The notes under the pieces were generated by a model. The model was not told where the DNA came from, did not search any database, and saw only the letters and a list, made by a program, of their open reading frames with translations. Both the position numbers and the translations under genes were made by a program. Shown one piece after another: positions 1-5,084 of a stretch of DNA of 5,084 bases (the stretch's first letter is position 1; each line of letters starts with the position of its first letter). Location of the stretch: the NCBI GenBank assembly GCA_025449515.1, contig JANWJI010000079.1:1-5084 (forward strand), written 5' to 3'. The stretch is from Nitrososphaeraceae archaeon. Its GTDB lineage: Archaea > Thermoproteota > Nitrososphaeria > Nitrososphaerales > Nitrososphaeraceae.

Positions 1-447
1 GATATTGAAAACAAATCTCATAATAATATTTCCCTCACTACAGAGGAAATAAAATCGCTTGTAGCTGCCTCATTAGGATCAGGATGGATAAAACTGCATC
101 CTGAATCAGTTGACATTCCAGCAAACACTACGTCATTACAACAATTGAAGACGGGTTAGACACCTGAAATAGCGAATAAGAAGAAGAACCTAGGTATTTG
201 GTAGAATACCAACTGGAGTGGTGCTTGTGATGCGGAAGCGAAATTGGCTAAACCCACGGTGGTCATAGCAGGAACAGATGATAATGACTATATGCCACAT
301 GCAAATGCCTTAATTCTTGCAAGCAAAGTTCCAGGGGCCTGGCTTGTACAGATCAAAGATGCTGGTCATGGAGTAATGGGTCAATATCCGGCTGAAATCG
401 GTAAGATATTGAATACATTTCTATCGACTACCAGCCCAAACAATTGA
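1..447 (+). pseudogene. α/β hydrolase, C-terminal half, two in-frame stops
   Basis: A single reading frame (frame 1) carries recognisable α/β-hydrolase sequence from the window edge to the TGA at 445-447, but TAG codons at 157-159 and 202-204 interrupt it. The first part reads DIENKSHNNISLTTEEIKSL and runs on to LQQLKTG before the first stop. After the second stop the frame resumes at NTNWSGACDA, then AKPTVVIAGTDDNDYMPHAN and DAGHGVMGQYP. The Asp of the GTDD motif and the His of AGHG are the expected acid and histidine of the Ser-Asp-His triad; the nucleophile-elbow Ser would lie upstream of the window. Because the frame is kept throughout, decay is by substitution, not indel. The TTG at 244 gives an open stretch of 67 codons, but it lacks most of the fold and is not a believable gene start. 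The natural substrate is unknown. Both stops are TAG, but I see no reason to assume readthrough or pyrrolysine use. Confidence 0.8.
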
Positions 448-516
448 ATCATCAATTGAATGAAGCATGAACTGAATTTGGGATCTATCTACTACATGAT
501 TCTATAGACTGAAACA

Positions 517-523
517 TTTTTTT
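517..523 (+). terminator. T-run, possible archaeal terminator
   Basis: Seven consecutive T residues lie about 70 bases after the α/β-hydrolase stop. Archaeal transcription can end at U-tracts without a hairpin, and no strong stem precedes this one. The call is tentative. Confidence 0.2.
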
Positions 524-728
524 AGGTAGCATATCTCTCATTCAGATGATGAGCCCCTTTAACAACTAACATTACCAATTCCTTTTTACCTAGATATAAG
601 AATGGACTATCAATCTTAAAAGATGGCCTAGAGATTCTGGTATAAATTTCTGATATGTTCCCTAAGCGCTTTCGATTCTTCTCTATACGCACGAATGGTT
701 TCTCTCTTACCGTCAGGACAGAGTAATG
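522..728 (-). other. Open frame without a start codon, overlapping the small hypothetical gene
   Basis: On the minus strand an uninterrupted frame of 68 codons ends in TAA at 522-524. Its first half overlaps the end of the 628-837 gene in another frame. Its second half (522-627) is otherwise unexplained and reads like ordinary protein: FKIDSPFLYLGKKE, then LVMLVVKGAHHLNERYAT and a stop. There is no plausible ATG before an internal Met that would give only 16 residues. It could be the C-terminal relic of a lost gene, or chance. I do not recognise the family. Confidence 0.25.
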
Positions 729-837
729 TCACAGTTACGATATTAACTTCAGCATCTGATGCGAATACTGGAGGTTGAATTTTCTCAATTTTATAATCGT
801 TGTCAAGTAATCTTTTTAGTTTTGTTAGAGATTCCAT
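628..837 (-). CDS. Small hypothetical protein (69 aa)
   Basis: I do not recognise a named family. The protein is 69 residues, charged and soluble-looking, with no signal peptide or membrane segment. Its N-terminal third is Lys-rich (LTKLKRLLDNDYKIEKI), the middle looks like β-strand (VNIVTVTLLCPDGKRETIRA), and the C-terminus looks helical (ESKALREHIRNLYQNL). This suggests a small α/β fold with one Cys. The ATG is preceded by a weak purine-rich AGGTAG four bases upstream, which could act as a ribosome binding site. It lies on the same strand as the nitrilase, about 200 bases downstream of it, too far for an obvious operon. Natural-looking composition and the plausible start make it more likely real than a chance frame, but no function can be given. 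Confidence 0.6.
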   Translation of the reverse strand: MESLTKLKRLLDNDYKIEKIQPPVFASDAEVNIVTVTLLCPDGKRETIRAYREESKALREHIRNLYQNL

Positions 838-868
838 TTCTACCTGATAGCCCTATGTATTGATAAGA

Positions 869-896
869 CATAAAGTTCACTTTTCTAAATATTATA
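869..896 (-). promoter_or_regulatory. Possible TATA element(s) for the small hypothetical gene
   Basis: On the minus strand, upstream of the ATG at 837, there are two AT-rich candidates: TATAATATTT (896-887) about 50 bases upstream and TTTATG (874-869) about 35 bases upstream. Either could be an archaeal TATA box giving a short leader. The flanks are AT-rich, so chance matches are likely. Confidence 0.25.
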
Positions 897-950
897 GAAA
901 TAGGTCATTAAATACAACAAATTAGTATTAGTATATTATTCGGCATTTAC

Positions 951-969
951 AGAATTTAGAATTTAGAAT
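951..969. repeat. Short 7-bp tandem repeat
   Basis: The heptamer AGAATTT is repeated about 2.7 times in the gap between the nitrilase and the small hypothetical gene. The rest of 838-1035 is AT-rich with no recognisable gene. Confidence 0.5.
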
Positions 970-1035
970 AAAGTTAGGACATTACTTCAAAACCAATTAT
1001 CTCTCATCAAGTATTTTGTGTGTAAATATTTTATT

Positions 1036-1818
1036 TTAGAGCAGGCCATACAAGTTATTTCGAAAATCTTCAAACCTTTTCTTGTGTAATTTTCTGGTAC
1101 GATTCAGGTCAATGTCCATTATAAGTATCTGGTAATTCACCGACGATCCAAATGTAATCTTTGGAACAGCAATATCGGTCTTGTAGTTGTAATCAAAATC
1201 AACAAAAATGCTTTTTCCTTTATAGATACTATTACTACTATCACAAACATTTGGCGCAGCTATTGGTATCCTATTTTCAAGGGCTCTTACCTGTACATAC
1301 ATATGCCAAGGCTTTATACCCTCATACCTTATTTTTGAAGGGAAAAAGAGTATGTCTGCTCCTTTCTTTACTAATGCTCTAGCTACCTCTGGAAAAACAA
1401 TATCATAGCATATCCCTATTCCAAACTTAAAATTCCCAGATTCAAATATCTCCACTTTTGTGCCAGCGTTTACAACTTTGCGCTGTGGGCCAAACGGATG
1501 AATCTTCAATTGACGGCCTGCTATCATTCCATCATTCGCAATTACAGGAGAAGAGATCTGTAGGTCCTTACCATTAGTGTTACTGCTTCTTTCTATAAAA
1601 GCCCCTGGAATTATGACCATATTGTATTCTTTTGCGACATCAATTATTTTGTCAAATTCCGTTTCAAAATTTGTGACTATTTTTGTATACCATAATTCTG
1701 GTAAACATACTATATCTGAATCAGACAATCCAGCTTTCTTTAGTAGTTTGAGTGCATGCTCTACTGCCTTAGCTTTATTATTTTGTAAATGTATTTGAAC
1801 AAGTGCAATTCTTAGCAT
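1036..1818 (-). CDS. Carbon-nitrogen hydrolase (nitrilase superfamily)
   Basis: A complete 260-residue protein of normal length for the nitrilase/amidase superfamily, cytoplasmic, with no signal peptide. It starts MLRIALVQIH, the usual first β-strand of this fold. The catalytic Glu is E41 in CLPELWY, the Lys is K105 in LKIHPFG, and the nucleophilic Cys is C137 in GIGICYDIVFPE. RALENRIPIAAPN (residues 178-190) is the typical strand after the active site. Family members hydrolyse C-N bonds of amides, carbamoyl compounds or nitriles; the sequence does not let me choose a substrate. The extra Glu many members carry shortly after the catalytic Lys is not evident: the matching segment reads PFGPQRKVVNAG. 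The ATG at 1818 directly precedes the conserved first strand, so the start is secure. The neighbouring minus-strand remnants do not suggest a pathway. Confidence 0.93.
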   Translation of the reverse strand: MLRIALVQIHLQNNKAKAVEHALKLLKKAGLSDSDIVCLPELWYTKIVTNFETEFDKIIDVAKEYNMVIIPGAFIERSSNTNGKDLQISSPVIANDGMIAGRQLKIHPFGPQRKVVNAGTKVEIFESGNFKFGIGICYDIVFPEVARALVKKGADILFFPSKIRYEGIKPWHMYVQVRALENRIPIAAPNVCDSSNSIYKGKSIFVDFDYNYKTDIAVPKITFGSSVNYQILIMDIDLNRTRKLHKKRFEDFRNNLYGLL

Positions 1819-2066
1819 ATCTAATACTAAGATATCCTATAGACAGAAGGATTAGTAAACAATGCTAATAGAGCATTAAAGTCTTATACGAGCTAGAGAA
1901 AATCATCAAAATGTGCCACTAGTTGTCATCAAGACAATTATCTTTTAGCCTCATCCTGTAATTAAAAATGATATTAATTCTGCAAAGAGGAAAACATAAC
2001 ATGTATAATCTGTTGGTTTAGGTAATGAACTCTCGCCTTGAATCTTTCCCACTTTCTATGTATGGT
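1819..2066. other. Intergenic gap, no recognisable gene
   Basis: These 248 bases lie between the nitrilase start and the end of the CHRD remnant. All frames are short. One minus-strand stretch of about 30 codons (around 1960-2050) ends in a hydrophobic segment, CYVFLFAELISFLITG, but it has no start codon and no family resemblance I can name. A nitrilase promoter should lie at about 1835-1845, where only a weak TATA-like TCTATAGG is visible on the minus strand. Confidence 0.4.
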
Positions 2067-2329
2067 TTACCCGTGACCTCGTATTTCCCCCATTAGGATT
2101 TTCTTCAGTGTGTATATTGAGGTATAATGTACTATTTGCTCTTCCTATAGCAAGCTCAGGTAGAGGTTTCCCTGCAAGTGGTTCTTTAAGGTTTTCAGAT
2201 GTAATTGTACCACTTTTCAGATACTTCATTCATAGGAGTCTCATATTTGAATAATGTAACTATTACAGGACCGTTCTCCCCTTTCACGCCATAATGTATA
2301 TGTCCCGCCGTCACGTCTTCTATATCCAT
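2067..2329 (-). pseudogene. CHRD-domain protein remnant, two +1 frameshifts
   Basis: On the minus strand the frame from ATG at 2329 reads MDIEDVTAGHIHYGVKGENG, then PVIVTLFKYETPMNEVSEK, a typical first half of a CHRD domain with its AGHIH motif. One extra base near 2211-2213 shifts the frame. The next frame continues GTITSENLKEPLAGKPLPEL and then LYLNIHTEENPNG, the conserved second half. A second extra base lies in a run of five C on the plus strand (2087-2091). Removing it gives GEIRGHG and a TAA at 2067-2069. With both bases removed the length is exactly 87 codons. CHRD proteins are usually exported and begin with a signal peptide and about 50 residues before this point; that part is missing, and upstream the frame meets a TAA within about 30 bases. 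The function of the domain is poorly defined. It is a truncated, decayed copy, although both lesions are single-base insertions and one is in a homopolymer, so sequencing error is a partial alternative. Confidence 0.82.
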
Positions 2330-2385
2330 AGACCCTGGCCTGCCAGTAGGTACTTACATAAGGGGGTCAGATGTAACGATTAAAG

Positions 2386-2395
2386 CTTAAAAATC
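2386..2395 (+). promoter_or_regulatory. TATA box for the propeller gene, probably leaderless
   Basis: CTTAAAAATC is centred about 27 bases before the ATG at 2417. That is the spacing expected if transcription starts at the start codon itself, as is common in archaea. The purine-rich GATTAAAG just before it could serve as a BRE. Confidence 0.45.
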
Positions 2396-2416
2396 TATTT
2401 TGTAATACTTAAGGTA

Positions 2417-3463
2417 ATGACTACCATTATGGTTGGAGTTCAGAGTTCAGTTGTAGTACTGGATTCCTCAGATGATTTTAAGATTAGGGAGATTTCCAAA
2501 GGTAGTGACCCACCGAGTAGAAATTCAGATCCTCCAAGGGCCAAACCACCATGCTTAGTATCTGATCCTCAAAACCCAGATCGCGCATATTGGGGTACTT
2601 TCGATAATGGTCTGTGGAAAACCGATGACCGTGGCCAGTCCTGGGCTAATATTGGAAAAGATGCCTTTTCCAGCCCCCAAATCACATCTGTTGCTATTGA
2701 TTCTCTGAATAGCGGTAATAGATTTAACAAGGTGTATGCCGGAACCGAGCCCAGCGCACTCTATGTTTCAGATGATGTAGGAGATAGTTGGGAAAGAATG
2801 AAAGCATTAAATGATTTACCATCATCAAAAATGTGGAGCTTCCCTCCTAGACCGTGGACACATCATGTTCGTTGGATTGAACCTGACGCGACCAATTCGG
2901 ATTATCTTTTTGTCGCTATAGAAGCAGGAGCTTTAGTACAAAGTCGCGATGGAGGCAAAACTTGGATAGACAGAGTTAAAGAAGGCCCATATGACACGCA
3001 TACTTTAGTCACTCATCCGAACTCGCCCAAGCGCCTCTATTCTTCTGCAGGCGATGGGTACTTCGAAAGTTTTGATTATGGAGAATCATGGACTAGACCT
3101 ATGGAAGGATTGAAACACAGTTATCTTGTAGGACTAGCAGTTGATCCAGGTAATCCTGATGCTGTAATTGTCTCAGCCTCCGACGGCCCTTTTAAATCAT
3201 TCACACCCAACGGAGCTGAAACATTTCTATACAGGAAAGATGCCGAAGATGACAAAAATTGGAAGGTTGTTTCAAACGGTCTTCCTGAACCAAATGGAAC
3301 CACTATATCGATTTTAAAATCAAATCAAAAGGTTTCAGGAGAGTTTTATGCCGCCAACAATCATGGTATCTTTATTTCAACTGATTCGGGCGAATCATGG
3401 AGTGAACTTAGTACTGAATGGCCAAACGGATATACTCCTATGGCGCTTGCTGTTAGCGAATAG
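2417..3463 (+). CDS. Asp-box (BNR-type) β-propeller protein
   Basis: A 348-residue intact protein with five Asp-box motifs (S/T-x-D-x-G-x-S/T-W), which sit in turns between propeller strands: KTDDRGQSW (68-76), VSDDVGDSW (117-125), QSRDGGKTW (175-183), ESFDYGESW (217-225) and ISTDSGESW (320-328). Repeats of the type LVxDPxNPxxxY, with strands around VYAGT, LFVAIEAG and LYSSAGDG, alternate with them. A degenerate blade lies at 255-290, where KNWKVV stands in for a box. This indicates a six- or seven-bladed propeller of the sialidase/sortilin/xyloglucanase repeat class. Automatic annotation may say exo-α-sialidase, but I see no FRIP motif or clear arginine triad, so activity cannot be inferred. 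There is no signal peptide, so it is probably cytoplasmic. ATG 2417 fits the TATA spacing; ATG 2429 (Met5) is the alternative. It stands alone between remnants on the opposite strand. A binding or scaffolding role is possible. Confidence 0.88.
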   Translation: MTTIMVGVQSSVVVLDSSDDFKIREISKGSDPPSRNSDPPRAKPPCLVSDPQNPDRAYWGTFDNGLWKTDDRGQSWANIGKDAFSSPQITSVAIDSLNSGNRFNKVYAGTEPSALYVSDDVGDSWERMKALNDLPSSKMWSFPPRPWTHHVRWIEPDATNSDYLFVAIEAGALVQSRDGGKTWIDRVKEGPYDTHTLVTHPNSPKRLYSSAGDGYFESFDYGESWTRPMEGLKHSYLVGLAVDPGNPDAVIVSASDGPFKSFTPNGAETFLYRKDAEDDKNWKVVSNGLPEPNGTTISILKSNQKVSGEFYAANNHGIFISTDSGESWSELSTEWPNGYTPMALAVSE

Positions 3464-3568
3464 TAATGAAATAGGTTCACTGCCAGAACCGCAAACATCT
3501 TAAAAGCGTCAGATTTTGTCATGAATGATTTTTATTGTAGTGAATAACAGGCCAGCAACAGCATTCTG
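3464..3568. other. Gap downstream of the propeller gene
   Basis: No gene is recognisable. A five-T run at 3529-3533 could end propeller-gene transcription. The gap leads directly into the transposase relic on the opposite strand. Confidence 0.3.
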
Positions 3569-3763
3569 TTAATAGACACCTTGAGTGCATTCGTCCGGAC
3601 TGCAGCTACAGTCTAAACAAGTTATTGTCATATCTTTACAAGAATTACTCAAGTAGAAAGGACCAAGTATGTCCATCTGTACCATATCATTGGGATGTTT
3701 CATGGCAAACCGTTTGTATCTCTGATTCACTTGCCTATTAGATGCAACTATTGATGTAGCTGT
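3569..3763 (-). pseudogene. DDE transposase fragment (rve/IS481-like integrase core)
   Basis: A minus-strand open stretch of 64 codons, bounded by stops at 3764-3766 and 3569-3571, reads NQRYKRFAMKHPNDMVQMDI then LGPFYLSNSC, followed by TITCLDCS. The segment from HPND to LGPF matches the first strand of an rve/IS481-type integrase core, where the Asp of QMDI is the first catalytic Asp. CLDCS resembles the following (I/L)DD-x-SR strand, with one Asp and the Arg lost. The N-terminal helix-turn-helix region, the second catalytic Asp and the Glu are all absent, so it cannot be active. After CLDCS the sequence diverges, suggesting a frameshift or breakpoint near 3610. No clear terminal inverted repeats or target duplications could be matched around it. 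It shows that an insertion sequence was once here. Confidence 0.75.
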
Positions 3764-3770
3764 CTAATAG
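3735..3770. repeat. 8-bp perfect inverted repeat
   Basis: CTATTAGA (3735-3742) and TCTAATAG (3763-3770) are exact reverse complements separated by 20 bases, at the 5' edge of the transposase fragment. They could form a stem-loop. A protein-binding role or chance are both possible. Confidence 0.45.
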
Positions 3771-3784
3771 TGCCATCGATAAAT

Positions 3785-3800
3785 AAGATAACAAGATAAC
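3785..3800. repeat. 8-bp direct tandem duplication
   Basis: AAGATAAC occurs twice in immediate succession (3785-3792, 3793-3800), exactly at the edge of the GC-richer segment that starts at about 3801. It might mark an insertion scar, but no second copy was found on the far side of that segment. Confidence 0.5.
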
Positions 3801-3897
3801 AAAATCCCAGCCAAGGTGGGTCTTCGAGATCAGCGGCACCCAATGCCGTTTTGGATCTGTATGGAGACAAGGGTCTGCTGAATGGTTCAGTCGCCAG
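3801..3897. other. GC-rich spacer after the alcohol dehydrogenase remnant
   Basis: By my count the bases 3801-3960 are about 52% GC, against about one third in the methyltransferase remnant to the right. The spacer has a small hairpin (GGTCT-TCG-AGATC, 3819-3831) and, on the minus strand, CCCA...TGGG followed by ATTTTGTT, a weak terminator candidate for the dehydrogenase. I see no gene here. The long open plus-strand frame is antisense to the dehydrogenase. The composition suggests the piece arrived with the dehydrogenase from another source. Confidence 0.4.
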
Positions 3898-3995
3898 CTA
3901 CGCATTAATCACCGCACGGAAGCGAACATTGCCATTAGCCACCTTCTCATATGCATCGGCTATACATCTAGAGGGAATGTTTCAGCCATCACCTT
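3898..3995 (-). pseudogene. Zinc-type alcohol dehydrogenase, C-terminal remnant, frameshifted
   Basis: On the minus strand the codons from 3995 to 3966 read KVMAETFPLD. After two bases (3965-3964) the frame resumes at 3963 as IADAYEKVANGNVRFRAVIN and then A before a TAG at 3898-3900. Joined, with one missing base restoring an Arg codon (FPLD-R-IADAYE), this is the standard C-terminal end of medium-chain, zinc-dependent NAD(P) alcohol dehydrogenases: the FPLxxIxxAYExxxxGxVRxRAVI pattern. Only about 30 of roughly 340 residues remain. The catalytic zinc ligands and nucleotide-binding fold are gone, cut off at the junction with the methyltransferase remnant. The fragment is GC-richer than its neighbours. 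Confidence 0.78.
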
Positions 3996-3999
3996 GAGG
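3990..3999. other. Recombination breakpoint between two truncated genes
   Basis: Dehydrogenase-like codons run leftward on the minus strand from about 3995. Methyltransferase-like codons (EVRHFEDESSALDY) run rightward on the plus strand from 3996. Both genes lack their 5' ends here and there is no spacer, which places a deletion or illegitimate joining event within about ten bases. Confidence 0.6.
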
Positions 4000-5065
4000 T
4001 AAGACATTTTGAAGATGAGTCATCTGCATTGGATTATGTGATAAGTGCCAATCTGTTTGTCAAAGAATCAAGTCCATTTGTCAGGATAAGGAAGGCAAAA
4101 AGACTAAGATATATTTTTGAGGAAAAAGCCAAGCATAATGGCCAATTAAAGCTTCCTAACAAAGGTCAGAAGGGATTTCAACCAATTAGCGCGCAAAATT
4201 TCGCATTAATTGGAAGAGTAAGTAAAGAAATAGGCAAGATTGCAAATGTGTCATACCGCACAGTTGAAAAGGCTAAGAAAATAGAAAGGTTGGGATCCCA
4301 AAAACAAATAGAGGATCTAATCAATGATAAGAAATCGATACACCAGGTATCTCTTGAGATTAAATCTGAGCAAGAAAAAAAGAAGTTGTTACAAGAAGCC
4401 ATAAAGATTAATTCGAAATTGACGTTACCATTTGATCAAATCATGCTATATTATGGTGATATTCGAGATCCGAACATACAGGCTAGAATTCCAGATGAGG
4501 TCGCAGATGTATCAATTACTGATCCTCCCTACGAAGAAAAATATTTATCACTATATGAAGATCTACCTTCGATTGTCTACAAGAAACTAAAGCCAGGTGC
4601 CATTTCTTTTCTCTATATGGGGATAAAGTTAAGGATAGATATGAGAATTGTCTTAAAGCCCAGGGATTAATACTTATGCCAGTAGAGATCTCGACAGAGC
4701 TTGAAGGTAATTTCAATCACGATATTGACTTGTGCATTTCAAGAAAGAAGAAAGATTTTCTCTGGTATTATAAACCTGGTAAAGATGGAAAGCGGTTCAA
4801 GACAGGGGAACTATTAGAAAACCTAATAAAATCTAATCGACCAGAGAAAAAATTTCACGAGTGGGAGCAAAGCACCAGAGAAGCAAGCGAAATCATTGAA
4901 AGAACTACTTTGCCGAATGTAGAATCAGTAGTATTTGATCCACTAATGGGCACAGGCGCATACTTGGCAGCCGCACTCCAACTCGGAAGAAGAGTAATAG
5001 GTGTAGATAATAATGAGGAGATGTACAATATAGCCAAGGCAAACCTTATTTTGCAACTAAAATGA
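3996..5065 (+). pseudogene. ParB-linked class-β DNA methyltransferase, 5'-truncated and frameshifted
   Basis: Two frames together encode one adenine-N6/cytosine-N4 type DNA methyltransferase. Family-like sequence begins at 3996 (EVRHFEDESSALDYVISANL), but there is no ATG; the TTG at 4029 and GTG at 4038 are poor starts, and the next in-frame Met is residue 139 counted from the TTG. So the ParB-like nuclease domain normally at the N-terminus is mostly missing. What follows is a helix-turn-helix-like region (SKEIGKIANVSYRTVEKAKK, residues 64-83 from the TTG), a Lys-rich helix, motif IV TDPPYEE (164-170) and GAISFLYM. At the G-run 4619-4622 the frame moves by -1: MGDKVKDRYENCLKAQGLIL then continues through ISTELEGNFNHDIDL, HEWEQS and motif I FDPLMGTG to GVDNNE. 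Motif IV before motif I is the β-class order. Joined from the TTG the product would be 345 residues. Left alone, the first frame ends at 4668-4670 and the second has an ATG at 4676, neither with a full active site. No restriction endonuclease lies beside it. Confidence 0.87.
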
Positions 5066-5084
5066 TAATCGCAATCCCATTAGA

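Noticed and set aside
244..447. 67-codon frame from TTG as a separate small gene
   Set aside because: It is the C-terminal part of the α/β-hydrolase pseudogene. Homology continues upstream in the same frame through the TAG at 202.
1161..1382. Plus-strand open frame opposite the nitrilase (and a similar one at 1577-1798)
   Set aside because: Both are antisense to a clear enzyme gene with intact catalytic residues, and their translations have low-complexity, unprotein-like composition.
3121..3303. Minus-strand frame inside the propeller gene
   Set aside because: It is antisense to well-defined Asp-box coding sequence, with no supporting start signal or family.
3597..3614. Hairpin GACTG-CAGCTA-CAGTC as an insertion-sequence end or regulatory RNA
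   Set aside because: The stem is only five or six pairs and lies inside the transposase fragment, within what chance would produce.
3735..3800. CRISPR-like or attachment-site repeats from the short inverted and tandem repeats
   Set aside because: There are only two copies of each 8-bp unit, with no regular spacers and no matching copy across the putative insert, so neither an array nor an attachment site is supported.
3801..3992. Long plus-strand open frame of about 60 codons across the GC-rich island
   Set aside because: It has no suitable start and is antisense to the dehydrogenase end, whose conserved pattern explains the sequence better.
4178..4402. Minus-strand frames opposite the methyltransferase (also 4516-4716 and 4855-5037)
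   Set aside because: They are shadows of the methyltransferase reading frames, which carry the recognised motifs.
4676..5065. Second methyltransferase frame as an independent gene
   Set aside because: Homology continues upstream of its ATG without a break as far as the G-run at 4619, and it lacks motif IV, so it is the C-terminal part of one gene.
1..5084. tRNA, rRNA or other structural RNA genes
   Set aside because: I saw no tRNA-like GTTCRAANC arm with a matching acceptor stem and no rRNA-like blocks on either strand.

Overview
The window looks archaeal, most likely from a soil ammonia-oxidising thaumarchaeon of the Nitrososphaerales (Nitrosocosmicus-like). The grounds are a low overall GC content, a TATA-type promoter placed for leaderless transcription before the main gene, and a gene set I associate with that group (CHRD-domain protein, α/β hydrolase, ParB-linked DNA methyltransferase). 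This assignment rests on recognised protein families, not on a marker gene, so it is moderate in confidence.

Only three genes appear intact: a small hypothetical protein (628-837, minus), a nitrilase-superfamily amidohydrolase (1036-1818, minus) and a cytoplasmic Asp-box β-propeller protein (2417-3463, plus). Almost everything else is a broken gene. From left to right these are: the C-terminal half of an α/β hydrolase with two in-frame TAG stops (1-447, plus); a CHRD-domain remnant with two +1 frameshifts and no N-terminus (2067-2329, minus); a fragment of a DDE (rve/IS481-like) transposase (3569-3763, minus); the last ~30 residues of a zinc-type alcohol dehydrogenase with a one-base deletion (3898-3995, minus); and a ParB-linked class-β DNA methyltransferase that lacks its N-terminus and has a -1 frameshift in a G-run (3996-5065, plus).

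The region therefore reads as a gene graveyard, probably a site of repeated insertion and deletion, with a transposase relic near its middle. The sharpest structural feature is at about 3990-3999, where the alcohol dehydrogenase remnant and the methyltransferase remnant meet head to head with no spacer and both lack their 5' parts, as expected of an illegitimate recombination junction. The intact genes do not form an obvious pathway. I see no convincing new multi-gene system. The most notable points are the junction, the methyltransferase frameshift (decay, sequencing error or recoding), and the intact propeller gene with its own promoter surrounded by decaying neighbours.
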